64,000 nucleotides of DNA from Streptomyces sp. SID13031. Its GTDB lineage: Bacteria; Actinomycetota; Actinomycetes; Propionibacteriales; Kribbellaceae. The position numbers and the translations under genes were made by a program. This document shows, one piece after another, positions 17,986-27,089 of the stretch. The stretch is from NCBI RefSeq assembly GCF_010548305.1, contig NZ_JAAGLV010000019.1, positions 62,001-126,000 of the forward strand. Direction: 5' to 3'. Within the stretch, counting starts at the first letter, position 1; the number at the start of each line of letters is the position of its first letter. The notes beneath the pieces were generated by a model. It was not told the DNA's origin, did not search any database, and worked only from the letters and a program-made list of their open reading frames with translations.

Positions 17986-19373
17986 GCCTGAACGCTACTC
18001 ACCCGCACTCGGTCGGGCAGCGTGAAGCCGTCGATCGGATGGGACAGGCCGCTGGAACCGCGCACCGACTCCACCTCGCCGGCCGGGCCGAAGGTGAAGC
18101 GGTAGGTCTCACCGAAGGCCCCGTAGCCGGTACCACCGGTGATCCGCAGAGCGTCGCCGTCGGGCTCGAGGATCGTCGGGTCCGCAGCCGGATCGGGCGT
18201 ACTCGGGTCGATCGCGTAGAGCCGCCCGCCGAGCAGCACGATGTCCATCACGCCCCACAGGTTCGCGTAGCGACCGGTGAAGCGGTCCAGGCCTTGCGCG
18301 TCTCCGCGGGGCTTGGCGGAGGCCAGCTCGATCAGCTTGAACGCAGTCTCGGTCAGCTGCCGCGCCGCGCCGTCGATCGCGTTCGTCAGCACCGCCACCG
18401 CGATCCGGCGCTCGGCGTCGACCAGCGACAAGGTGATGTGCCCCGGATAGCCGCCGCTGTGCCCGAACAGCTCCCGCTCGCCCACCTTCGACACCATCAG
18501 GCCGAGCCCGTACTTCGGCCAGTCGCCCTCGGCCGTCTTCCACAGCGGGTGCTGCATCTGCCGCTTGGACGCGTCGGTCAGCAACCGGTCGTCGCCGGGC
18601 AGATGCGCCGACCAGTAGCTCACCACGTCGCTGGCGGTCCCGAAGAAGCCCGTCGCCGACGAGAGCGCACCGGTGTCGATGTGGTCGATCGGCACCCGCT
18701 GGTCGGCGTACGCGAGGGAGCTGTAGCCGACCGCGTACTCGCCGGCGCGGTTCGGGTCGAGCTCCGGGCCGAGCCCGGTTAGCCCGAGCTTGTCGACGAT
18801 CGCGGTCTGCACGAACGCGTTGTACGACGTACCGGCGACTGCCTCGATCACCAGTCCGAGCAGGCCGAAGCCGATGTTGGAGTACTTGAAGCGGTCGTTG
18901 TCCGGCAACACCGCCGAGCCCGGCTCCTTGACCACCCGGAGCAGCTGCTCGCGATCCGGGAAGGCCGTCTCGAGCTGCCAGAAATCGGCCTCTTCGCTGT
19001 CCCGGATGACGCCGCCCGCGTGGCTGAGCAGATCCCGGATCGTCCGCTCGCCCAGCGGCGTACCGACGATCTCGGTGACGTGCATCGAGACCTTGTCGTC
19101 CAGCCGCAGCTTGCCCTGCTCGGCCAGCTGGAGCAGCGCGGTCGAGGTGAACGTCTTGGAGTGCGACGCGATCCGGAACAGGTGCTGCTGGGTCAGCGCG
19201 ACCCCCTGCTCGAGGTCGGCCTGCCCGTACGCCGCGGAGAACGCGATCGCGTCCTCCGCGAAAACGGCAACCTGAACGCCAGGTATCCGCTGATAGCGCT
19301 GGTTGAACGCCAGCCAGCGGTCGTAGTACGCGAGTACTTCCTTCAGACTCTCGGCATCCGGGGCATCAGGCAT
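17982..19373 (-). CDS. Serine hydrolase, class C beta-lactamase family
   Basis: 463 residues from ATG 19373. It contains the Ser-x-x-Lys motif (SHSK, Ser70-Lys73), the YSN motif (KYSNIGFG) and HSGG (LFGHSGGYPGH) in the expected order. A C-terminal beta domain follows (residues ~340-460). No signal peptide, so probably an intracellular esterase/peptidase rather than a secreted lactamase. It overlaps paaN by 8 bp and the flavin reductase gene by 4 bp, placing it inside a paa-linked operon. The start at 19373 is preferred over 19409 for alignment to the family N-terminus. Confidence 0.85.
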   Translation of the reverse strand: MPDAPDAESLKEVLAYYDRWLAFNQRYQRIPGVQVAVFAEDAIAFSAAYGQADLEQGVALTQQHLFRIASHSKTFTSTALLQLAEQGKLRLDDKVSMHVTEIVGTPLGERTIRDLLSHAGGVIRDSEEADFWQLETAFPDREQLLRVVKEPGSAVLPDNDRFKYSNIGFGLLGLVIEAVAGTSYNAFVQTAIVDKLGLTGLGPELDPNRAGEYAVGYSSLAYADQRVPIDHIDTGALSSATGFFGTASDVVSYWSAHLPGDDRLLTDASKRQMQHPLWKTAEGDWPKYGLGLMVSKVGERELFGHSGGYPGHITLSLVDAERRIAVAVLTNAIDGAARQLTETAFKLIELASAKPRGDAQGLDRFTGRYANLWGVMDIVLLGGRLYAIDPSTPDPAADPTILEPDGDALRITGGTGYGAFGETYRFTFGPAGEVESVRGSSGLSHPIDGFTLPDRVRVSSVQA

Positions 19374-21036
19374 GACGCCTAGACTGAATGACGCGGAAGC
19401 GACTCGCAACGTAGGCGCCGTCCGTGTACGTGGCGTTAGCGGCCGGGTTCGCTCCGGTGCCGTGGAAGTCGCTGAAAGCAGCCGATTGATTGACGAAGAC
19501 CTGACCGGTCAGGTTTTCCGACAAGGCCACCCCGACGTCGAGCGCCGCGTCCCGGACCTCTTCCAGCACGGCCGCGTCGGTCGAGTACACCCCGGCCGTC
19601 ATCGCGCCGCCCTCCTCGACCGTCCTCCGGAACAGCTCGATCGACTCCGCGGTCCCACTCGTCCGGACCAGGAAGGACACCGGCCCGAAGCACTCCTTCC
19701 CGTAGACGTCTTCGCTCTTCGCGTCGATCGCGACCAGCAGCGGGGTGCGGACGACCGCGTTCTCGTAGGCCGGGTGCGTGATCGCCCGCGACTCCAGTAC
19801 GACGTCGCCGTACTCCGGGGCGAGGTCGAGCCGGTTGACGACGGCCCGGTTCACGATGCCGCCGAGCAGCTCGACCGCGCGCGCGTCGTCGCCGAGCAGC
19901 TTGCTGATCGAGTTCGCGAGGCCGGCGCCGACCTCGTCGAAGGACTTGTGCCCCTCGTCGGTCTCGATGCCGTCGGCCGGGACGAACAGGTTCTGGGTGG
20001 TGGTGCACATCTGGCCGGAGTACAGCGAGAGGGTGAAGGCGAGGTTGTTGCAGAGCGCCTTGAACGAGTCGGTCGAGTCGATGATGACCGCGTTCACGCC
20101 GGCCTTCTCGGTGAAGACCTCGGCCTGGGTCGCGTTCTGCTCCAGCCAGTCACCGAACTCGGTGCCGCCGGTGAAGTCGATGACCTTGACCTCGGGGCGC
20201 AGCGCGAGCGGCTTGGCCAGGCCGTCACCGGGGTGCTCGGCGGCCAGGGTGACCAGGTTCGGGTCGTAACCGGCCTCGGCGAGCACCTCGCGGGCCACCT
20301 CGACGGTGATCGCGAGCGGCAGCACGGCCAGCGGGTGCGGTTTGACGACGACCGCGTTGCCGGTGACGAGCGAGGCGAACAGGCCGGGCCAGGAGTTCCA
20401 GGTCGGGAACGTGTTGCAGCCGATCACCAGCGCGACGCCGCGGCCGGTGACGGTGAAGTTCTTCTCCAGCCGGATCGGGTCGCCCTTGGCCGGCTTCTCC
20501 CAGATCGCGGTCGCCGGGTAGCGGCTCATCTCCTCGTAGGAGTACGCGATCGCCTCCAGCGCCCGGTCCAGCGCGTGCGCGCCACCGGCCTGGAACGCCA
20601 TCACGAACGCCTGGCCACTGGTGTGCTGGACCGCGTTGGCCAGCTCGAAGACGCGCTTGTGCAGCCGGTCGAGGATCTCCAGCGTGACGCCGGTGCGGGC
20701 GTCGATCCCGCCCTTTCGCCAGTCGGTCAGACCCTTTCGGGCAGCCTCCATCAGCTCGTCCAGGCCGCTCTCGGTGGCTCGCGGGTACTGGACGTCCAGC
20801 GGGACGCCGTACGGCGACTCCTCGGAGCTGACCGTGCCGGTGGCCCCTGGCGTCTCGAGCGCGTACGTCGTACCGCGGTGCGCCTCGAACGCGGCCTTGC
20901 CGTCCTCGGCCGCCGTCTCGCCGTAGACCCGTGGGCTGGGCGACTCCGGGAAGGCAGAGTAGTAGCCACGGCTGCGGATCGCACCAAGAGCGCCGTCGAG
21001 CCGTTCGCGGTGGGCTGCCAGCCAGTCAGTAGTCAT
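19366..21036 (-). CDS. paaN: Phenylacetic acid degradation protein PaaN (aldehyde dehydrogenase family)
   Basis: 556 residues. The ALDH core is visible: VIGCNTFPTWNSWPGLFASLVTGN, the substrate/NAD segment VIDFTGGTEFGDW, the nucleophile region SGQMCTTTQN and the C-terminal KECFGPVSF. The long N-terminal helical region and the absence of the hydratase domain seen in PaaZ match the actinobacterial PaaN-2 group. It acts in the phenylacetyl-CoA pathway on the ring-opened semialdehyde (family knowledge). It heads a four-gene minus-strand operon and is divergent from paaI. The paaABCDE epoxidase genes are not in the window. Confidence 0.9.
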   Translation of the reverse strand: MTTDWLAAHRERLDGALGAIRSRGYYSAFPESPSPRVYGETAAEDGKAAFEAHRGTTYALETPGATGTVSSEESPYGVPLDVQYPRATESGLDELMEAARKGLTDWRKGGIDARTGVTLEILDRLHKRVFELANAVQHTSGQAFVMAFQAGGAHALDRALEAIAYSYEEMSRYPATAIWEKPAKGDPIRLEKNFTVTGRGVALVIGCNTFPTWNSWPGLFASLVTGNAVVVKPHPLAVLPLAITVEVAREVLAEAGYDPNLVTLAAEHPGDGLAKPLALRPEVKVIDFTGGTEFGDWLEQNATQAEVFTEKAGVNAVIIDSTDSFKALCNNLAFTLSLYSGQMCTTTQNLFVPADGIETDEGHKSFDEVGAGLANSISKLLGDDARAVELLGGIVNRAVVNRLDLAPEYGDVVLESRAITHPAYENAVVRTPLLVAIDAKSEDVYGKECFGPVSFLVRTSGTAESIELFRRTVEEGGAMTAGVYSTDAAVLEEVRDAALDVGVALSENLTGQVFVNQSAAFSDFHGTGANPAANATYTDGAYVASRFRVIQSRRHA

Positions 21037-21109
21037 GTCTGAGATGTTACAGTCCCTGACCAGATCGGGGCTAGAGTGTCACAACCACTCCCTACTTCCG
21101 GGTGACCGA

Positions 21110-21534
21110 ATGGGCAACGACGAACTGGCGACCAAGGTCGCAGCAGCGATGTGGGCCGACGATGCGGCCGTTGTGGGCCTCGGGATGCGGCTCGCCTCGG
21201 TGTCCGACGGCATCGCTGTGTTCGAGATGAAGGTTCGCGACGACATGGTGAACAGTCATGGCATCGCGCACGGCGGCTTCCTCTTCGCGCTGGCCGACTC
21301 CGCTTTCGCCTACGCCTGCAACTCGGGCAACCAGGTCACCGTCGCCCAGGCGGCCGACATCGTCTTCATCGCTCCCGCCCAGCGCGGTGACCTGCTGACC
21401 GCCGAGGCGCGGCAGCGGACGCAGTACGGGAAGAACGGGATCTACGACGTGACGGTCCGGCGCGGCGACGACGTGATCGCCGAGTTCCGCGGCCGGAGCC
21501 GTCAGCTGTCCGGCACCATCGTCAAGGAGGATTC

Positions 21535-21538
<4 letters not shown>
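21110..21538 (+). CDS. paaI: Hydroxyphenylacetyl-CoA thioesterase PaaI
   Basis: 142 residues from ATG 21110 (MGNDELATKV); the frame extends to 21035 but conservation starts here. The hot-dog fold signature NSHGIAHGGFLFALADSAFAYACNS carries the catalytic region of PaaI thioesterases. It should hydrolyse dead-end ring-hydroxylated phenylacetyl-CoA thioesters and recycle CoA. It overlaps paaJ by 4 bp (ATGA). The 73-bp divergent gap to paaN must hold both promoters; no clear operator was picked out. Confidence 0.88.
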
Positions 21539-22740
<1,202 letters not shown>

Positions 22741-22777
22741 CCACCCCTTCTTTTCTTTGGTTTTGGAAGGTCCTGTG

Positions 22778-24097
22778 ATGACCGAAAGATTTCTCGGTGA
22801 GGCCTGCCCGGCCGACCTGCTCGACGACGGCGAGAAGCTGGGCGTCGACGAACTGCGGGCGCGGCAGCTGACCGGCCTGCAGACGACCGTGCGCGCGGCG
22901 TACGAGAACGTCCCGCACTACCGCGCGGCGCTGGACGGCGTGGGCTTCAAACCCGGCGACCTGCAGGACTTCTCCGACCTCAGCCGGCTGCCCTTCACCG
23001 GTAAGCAGGACCTGCGGGAGAACTACCCGTTCGGGATGTTCGCGGTACCCCGCAAGGAGGTCGTGCGCGTGCACGCCTCCTCCGGTACGACAGGCCGCCC
23101 GACCGTCGTCGGCTACACCCGCGACGACCTCGACAACTGGGCGAACCTGGTCGCCCGCTCGATCCGCGCGGCCGGCGGGCGGGCCGGTGACGTCTGCCAT
23201 GTCGCCTATGGCTACGGCCTCTTCACCGGGGGTCTCGGCGCGCACTACGGTGCCGAGCGGCTCGGCTGCACCGTCGTACCGATCTCCGGCGGGATGACCG
23301 AGCGGCAGGTCGACCTGATCCGCGACTTCGGCGCCGAGATCATCATGGTCACACCCTCGTACTTCCTCTCGATCATCGACGAGATGGTTGCCCGCGGCAT
23401 CGATCCGCACGAAACCACGCTGCGGGTCGGCATCTTCGGCGCGGAGCCGTGGACCGAGCAGATGCGCACCGAGGTGGAGAACAAGACGGGGATGCACGCC
23501 GTCGACATCTACGGTCTGTCGGAGGTGATGGGGCCGGGCGTCGCGCAGGAGTGCGTGGAGACGAAGGACGGCCTGCACATCTGGGAGGACCACTTCTACC
23601 CCGAGATCATCGACCCGGTCACCGGCGAGGTGCTGCCCGACGGCGAGGTCGGCGAGCTCGTCTTCACCACCTTGACCAAACAGGCCTTCCCGGTACTTCG
23701 GTATCGCACCCGCGACCTGACCCGGCTGCTCCCCGGCACTGCGCGGCCCGGGATGCGCCGGATGGAGAAGATCACCGGCCGCACCGACGACATGATGATC
23801 GTCCGCGGCGTGAACGTCTTCCCGACCCAGGTCGAGGAACAGCTCCTGCTGGTCGACGGCCTCACCCCGCACTACCTGTGCATCCTCACCCGCCCCAACC
23901 GCCTCGACGAACTGACCGTCCAGGTCGAGGCGGCCACCGATCTCCCCGTCTCGTCCTACGCGTCCGCCGCTTTGGCCCTGTCCCGCCGCATCAAAGACCG
24001 AGTAGGCGTCACCGCGGCCGTGGAGGTCCTCCCACCGCACGCCTTGGAACGCTCCCTGGGCAAGGCCAAACGAATCCGCGACGACCGCCCCCACTAA
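22778..24097 (+). CDS. paaK: Phenylacetate-CoA ligase PaaK
   Basis: 439 residues. The adenylate-forming P-loop is SSGTTGRPTVVGYT. Further signatures are AYGYGLFTGGLGAHYG, YGLSEVMGPGVAQEC, GELVFTTLTKQAFPVLRYRTRDLT and GRTDDMMIVRGVNVFPTQVEE, all characteristic of PaaK. It activates phenylacetate to phenylacetyl-CoA, the first step of the pathway. ATG 22778 has GGAAGG 7 nt upstream, so it is preferred over the in-frame TTG at 22757. It follows paaJ after 37 bp and ends at a very long hairpin. Confidence 0.92.
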   Translation: MTERFLGEACPADLLDDGEKLGVDELRARQLTGLQTTVRAAYENVPHYRAALDGVGFKPGDLQDFSDLSRLPFTGKQDLRENYPFGMFAVPRKEVVRVHASSGTTGRPTVVGYTRDDLDNWANLVARSIRAAGGRAGDVCHVAYGYGLFTGGLGAHYGAERLGCTVVPISGGMTERQVDLIRDFGAEIIMVTPSYFLSIIDEMVARGIDPHETTLRVGIFGAEPWTEQMRTEVENKTGMHAVDIYGLSEVMGPGVAQECVETKDGLHIWEDHFYPEIIDPVTGEVLPDGEVGELVFTTLTKQAFPVLRYRTRDLTRLLPGTARPGMRRMEKITGRTDDMMIVRGVNVFPTQVEEQLLLVDGLTPHYLCILTRPNRLDELTVQVEAATDLPVSSYASAALALSRRIKDRVGVTAAVEVLPPHALERSLGKAKRIRDDRPH

Positions 24098-24164
24098 CCC
24101 ATCCCCATCCACCCATCCCCCCCTCGCCCCAAAACCCCCGCATCCCCGCTCACCCTCACCCCAG

Positions 24165-24260
24165 CCGACTCATCATCGGTCCCTTGTGTCCCTCCTCTCG
24201 CGCAATGCTCAAGCTGGACGCAAAACGGTGGAGGGACACAAGGGACCGATGATGAGTCGG
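24165..24260. terminator. 31-bp perfect inverted repeat between convergent genes
   Basis: The arm at 24165-24195 (starting CCGACTCATCATCGG) and the arm at 24230-24260 (ending CCGATGATGAGTCGG) are perfect complements over 31 bp, around a 34-nt loop. Partial pairing continues outside. The site lies between paaK (+) and the TetR gene (-), consistent with a bidirectional terminator. The perfection and length also fit a genomic repeat. Confidence 0.65.
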
Positions 24261-24295
24261 TTAGGGGTAGAGGTGACTACACGCTTGGGGGAGGG

Positions 24296-24916
24296 CTAGG
24301 CGATCAGCAGTTTGGGGAGGGTCAGCTCGACGCCCTGGCGGAGGTCCTCGAGGGCGCCGGGCTCGCCCGACAGGTTCCTGAGCAGCGCCTGCTGGAAGAG
24401 GCCGTCGAACAGGGCATAGGCGTTCGACGGGGAGACGGTGATCGGCCGACCGCTCAGCTCGCCGTACGTCGACACGATCCGCCAGATCATCAGCTCGAGG
24501 GTCTTGTCGATCTCCAGGACGTCCGCGCGGAAGTTCTCCTCGAAGAGCGCCTGGTTGCGCAGGTCGTACCAGAGGCGGTGCATCGAGCCGTCCTCGTCAC
24601 AAGTGGTGGCCAGCGCCTGCGCGAAGTCGGTGCGCAACTGGTCGGCCTCGCGGGCCGTCGCGACGATCTGGTCGTACCGGGTGACGCACTCGGCCTTGTA
24701 GAGCTTCACGCAGTACGTGATCAGCTCGACCTTGTCGCGGAAGTAGTAGTGCAGGACGCCGTGCGAGAAGTCGGAGTTCTGGGCGATCTCGCGCAGGCTC
24801 GTCCGGGCATAGCCGAGCTCGGACAGGGTGCGCAGCGCGGAGCTCGCCAGCTGGGCGCGACGCTCAGCGAACTTGTCCACCTGGCGGCGCGAGATCCGGT
24901 CCGTCACCTCGGTCAC
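24296..24916 (-). CDS. TetR-family transcriptional regulator
   Basis: 206 residues from GTG 24916, which has AGGAGG about 8 nt upstream; the frame extends to 24985. The N-terminal helix-turn-helix covers about residues 15-60 (TLSELGYARTSLREIAQNSDFSHGVLHYYFRDKVELI). The C-terminal ligand domain is helical. Its position next to paaK suggests a PaaR-like role, but the near-identical motifs in its own divergent promoter point to control of the SDR operon at 25099. Both targets are possible. Confidence 0.85.
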   Translation of the reverse strand: MTEVTDRISRRQVDKFAERRAQLASSALRTLSELGYARTSLREIAQNSDFSHGVLHYYFRDKVELITYCVKLYKAECVTRYDQIVATAREADQLRTDFAQALATTCDEDGSMHRLWYDLRNQALFEENFRADVLEIDKTLELMIWRIVSTYGELSGRPITVSPSNAYALFDGLFQQALLRNLSGEPGALEDLRQGVELTLPKLLIA

Positions 24917-24969
24917 GGTCTGCCTCCTGGGGGGTATCTCCTGAAAGTTTAACCTGCATCGGAGATTTT

Positions 24970-25008
24970 CTTGACAGGTGTCCAAGAAAGTCTTGACGAG
25001 TGTCCAGA
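24970..25008. promoter_or_regulatory. Tandem operator-like repeats in TetR/SDR divergent promoter
   Basis: CTTGACAGGTGTCCAAG (24970-24986) and CTTGACGAGTGTCCAGA (24992-25008) are direct repeats with a 22-bp period, two helical turns. The first contains GACAGGTGTC, a 10-bp palindrome, and TTGACA could be a -35. This fits cooperative TetR dimer binding that controls both the regulator and the SDR operon. Confidence 0.5.
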
Positions 25009-25030
25009 ATTTGGTAACGCTGTGCTCATC

Positions 25031-25062
25031 GCCCGGTCACCGCACCTCACCGGTGATCGGGC
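25031..25062 (+). promoter_or_regulatory. 12-bp hairpin in SDR operon leader
   Basis: GCCCGGTCACCG (25031-25042) pairs with CGGTGATCGGGC (25051-25062) with a single G-T wobble and an 8-nt loop. It lies 36 bp before the ATG at 25099, likely inside the 5' untranslated region. It could be a stabilising stem or attenuator. Confidence 0.3.
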
Positions 25063-25098
25063 CCTTCCGCAGCAGGCAGCCGAGCGATGGGAGACCTC

Positions 25099-25902
25099 AT
25101 GAGCGTGTACGACCTGACCGGACGTAAAGCCCTGGTGACCGGGGGCGCGCAGGGCCTCGGCGCCGGGATGGCCGAAGCCCTGGCCAGAGCCGGGGCGTCG
25201 GTCGTGATCGCCGATATCGCGGAGGATCTCGGCAAGGCGACCGCCGACTCCCTGAAGGACGGCGGCGCGACCGCGGCCTTCGTGCCCCTCGACGTGACCG
25301 ACGACGCGAACTGGGAAGCGGCGATCAGCGCCACGATCACCGAGCTCGGCGGCCTCGACATCCTGGTCAACAACGCCGGCGTCGAGCTGTCCGGTCTGGT
25401 CGTCGACCTCGATCCGGCCGATCTCCGCAAGATGCTCGAGATCAACGTCCTCGGCACCGCGCTGGGGGTGAAACACGCGTTCCGGGCGATGCGGCCGGAG
25501 GGACCCGCCGGGACTGGTGGCTCGGTGGTCAACATCTCCAGCGTCGCGGCGACGATCCCGTTCCCCGGTATCGCCGGGTACTCTGCGACGAAGTCCGCGG
25601 TCGACCGGCTGACCCGGGTGGCCGCGATGGAGGCCGGCAAGCTCGGGTACGGCGTACGGGTGAACTGCGTGTATCCCGGGCTGGTGCCGACCGCAATGGG
25701 TATGAAGCTCGCGGCCGACATGGTCACGCTCGGCCTCTGGCCGTCCGCGGAGGCGGCTGTCGGGGATGTCATCGGGCTGACCCCGCTGGGCCGGCTCGGC
25801 GAGGTGGCCGACATGGCCGACGCGGTCGTCTTCCTGGCCTCGGACGCGGCCCGGTTCATCACCGGCGCGGGCCTGCCGGTCGACGGCGGAATGGGGATGT
25901 GA
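25099..25902 (+). CDS. Short-chain dehydrogenase/reductase
   Basis: 267 residues. The Rossmann motif is TGGAQGLGAGMAEA (TGxxxGxG), with LVNNAGVELS for fold stability. Catalytic Ser is in VNISSVAAT and YxxxK is in YSATKSAVDRL. The C-terminal GAGLPVDGGMGM is typical of classical SDRs. ATG 25099 is favoured over 25087 because GGGA is correctly spaced. It is first in an operon with a saccharopine-dehydrogenase-like reductase (4-bp overlap) and an acyl-CoA ligase. The substrate is probably a hydroxyacyl, sterol-like or terpenoid alcohol (inference). Confidence 0.88.
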   Translation: MSVYDLTGRKALVTGGAQGLGAGMAEALARAGASVVIADIAEDLGKATADSLKDGGATAAFVPLDVTDDANWEAAISATITELGGLDILVNNAGVELSGLVVDLDPADLRKMLEINVLGTALGVKHAFRAMRPEGPAGTGGSVVNISSVAATIPFPGIAGYSATKSAVDRLTRVAAMEAGKLGYGVRVNCVYPGLVPTAMGMKLAADMVTLGLWPSAEAAVGDVIGLTPLGRLGEVADMADAVVFLASDAARFITGAGLPVDGGMGM

Positions 25903-27020
25903 CGATGAGCAAACCAGTCGTCGTGTACGGCGCCTCGGGTTACACCGGGCGACTCGTCTGCGAGTACCTGCGCGAGTTCAACGTCCCGTTCATCGCGGCC
26001 GGCCGGGACAAGAAGCGCGTCCAGGAAGTACTCGACAAGGTCCCGGGCATCGACACCGTCGACCACGAGGTCGTCGAGGTGGAGCACGAGGTGAGCGCAC
26101 TGACGGATCTCTTCCGGGGCGCGAAGGTGGTCAGCAACATGGTCGGCCCGTTCGTCAAGTACGGGCCGGAGGTCGTCGAGGCGAGCCTGGCGGCCGGCTG
26201 CCACTACCTGGACACCACTGGTGAACAGGACTGGCTGCTGGACGCGCAGAACGGGTGGGGTGACAAGTTCAACGCCGAGGGACTGCTGCTCGCCCCGGGT
26301 GTCGCCCAGATGTACACGACCGGTGAGATCGCCGCGAACATCTGTCTGGAGACCCCAGGCCTCGACACCCTCGACATCCTGGTGCTGTGGAAGGGATTCC
26401 CGACCTACGCATCGACCCAGACCATCTTCACCATCCTCAAGGCTGACTGGCACTACCTGGAGCAGAACGAGCTGGTGAAGTGGGACCCGCTCACCACCTT
26501 CGAGGTGAACGTCCCTGGCCAGCACGCTTCGGCACTGGCGCTGCCCTGGGGTGGTACGAGCCATCCGGTCTGGTTCAAGAGCGATCCGCGGGTGGCCAAC
26601 GTGAAGGTCGCGGGCGGCGTCTTCGACCGGGCCGTCATGCAGGGTGTGGTCGAGGCCGTGAAGATGGTCGAGTCGCAGATCAAGACGCTCCCGGTCGAGC
26701 AGCAGGACGCTGCCCTGGCCGAGGTCGCCGCGTCGGTCCAGGCGAGCATGCCGCCGCGCGAGAACCCGCGGATCAACACGTCCCTCGACTCGGTCCACGC
26801 CTCCGGGCCGCTCGGACGCGCGCACTGCGTCATCCACGGCAACAGCAACTACAAGCAGACCGGCGCACTGCAGGCGTACGCCGCCTACTCGCTGCTGCAG
26901 CAACCGCCGCGTCGGGCCGGACTGGCTTCGGCCTGCCAGGCCTTCGGGCACCGCGAGCTGCTCGGCGTACTGCGGAGCTTCGGGCTGGTCCTCGAGCCCG
27001 TCGTCACCATCCATCACTGA
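25899..27020 (+). CDS. Saccharopine dehydrogenase-like / trans-acting enoyl reductase-type protein
   Basis: 373 residues. VVVYGASGYTGRLVCEYL is the GxxGxxG dinucleotide-binding site at the N-terminus; MVGPFVKYGPEVVEASLAAGCHYLDTTGEQ is characteristic of the saccharopine dehydrogenase/trans-acting enoyl reductase superfamily. GTG 25899 overlaps the SDR stop by 4 bp; ATG 25905 is an alternative start. In actinobacteria, relatives reduce lipid or polyketide double bonds. With an SDR and an acyl-CoA ligase as operon partners, a role in a specialised acyl-CoA pathway is inferred. Confidence 0.75.
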   Translation: MTMSKPVVVYGASGYTGRLVCEYLREFNVPFIAAGRDKKRVQEVLDKVPGIDTVDHEVVEVEHEVSALTDLFRGAKVVSNMVGPFVKYGPEVVEASLAAGCHYLDTTGEQDWLLDAQNGWGDKFNAEGLLLAPGVAQMYTTGEIAANICLETPGLDTLDILVLWKGFPTYASTQTIFTILKADWHYLEQNELVKWDPLTTFEVNVPGQHASALALPWGGTSHPVWFKSDPRVANVKVAGGVFDRAVMQGVVEAVKMVESQIKTLPVEQQDAALAEVAASVQASMPPRENPRINTSLDSVHASGPLGRAHCVIHGNSNYKQTGALQAYAAYSLLQQPPRRAGLASACQAFGHRELLGVLRSFGLVLEPVVTIHH

Positions 27021-27023
27021 CCG

Positions 27024-27070
27024 GGTGCGGGGGAGGCCCCACTCTCACCCCCCAAGGGTCCCCCCGCACC
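27024..27070 (+). terminator. Intergenic hairpin before acyl-CoA ligase
   Basis: GGTGCGGGGG (27024-27033) pairs with CCCCCGCACC (27061-27070) around a 27-nt loop, starting 3 bp after the reductase stop. No T-tract follows. It may be a partial terminator that lowers expression of the ligase gene at 27090. Confidence 0.4.
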
Positions 27071-27089
27071 TGTACCACCTGGAGTTCGC

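Noticed and set aside
25047-27017. 656-codon minus-strand open frame
   Set aside because: Antisense to the SDR and reductase genes, with Ser/Arg/Pro-rich composition and no motifs.
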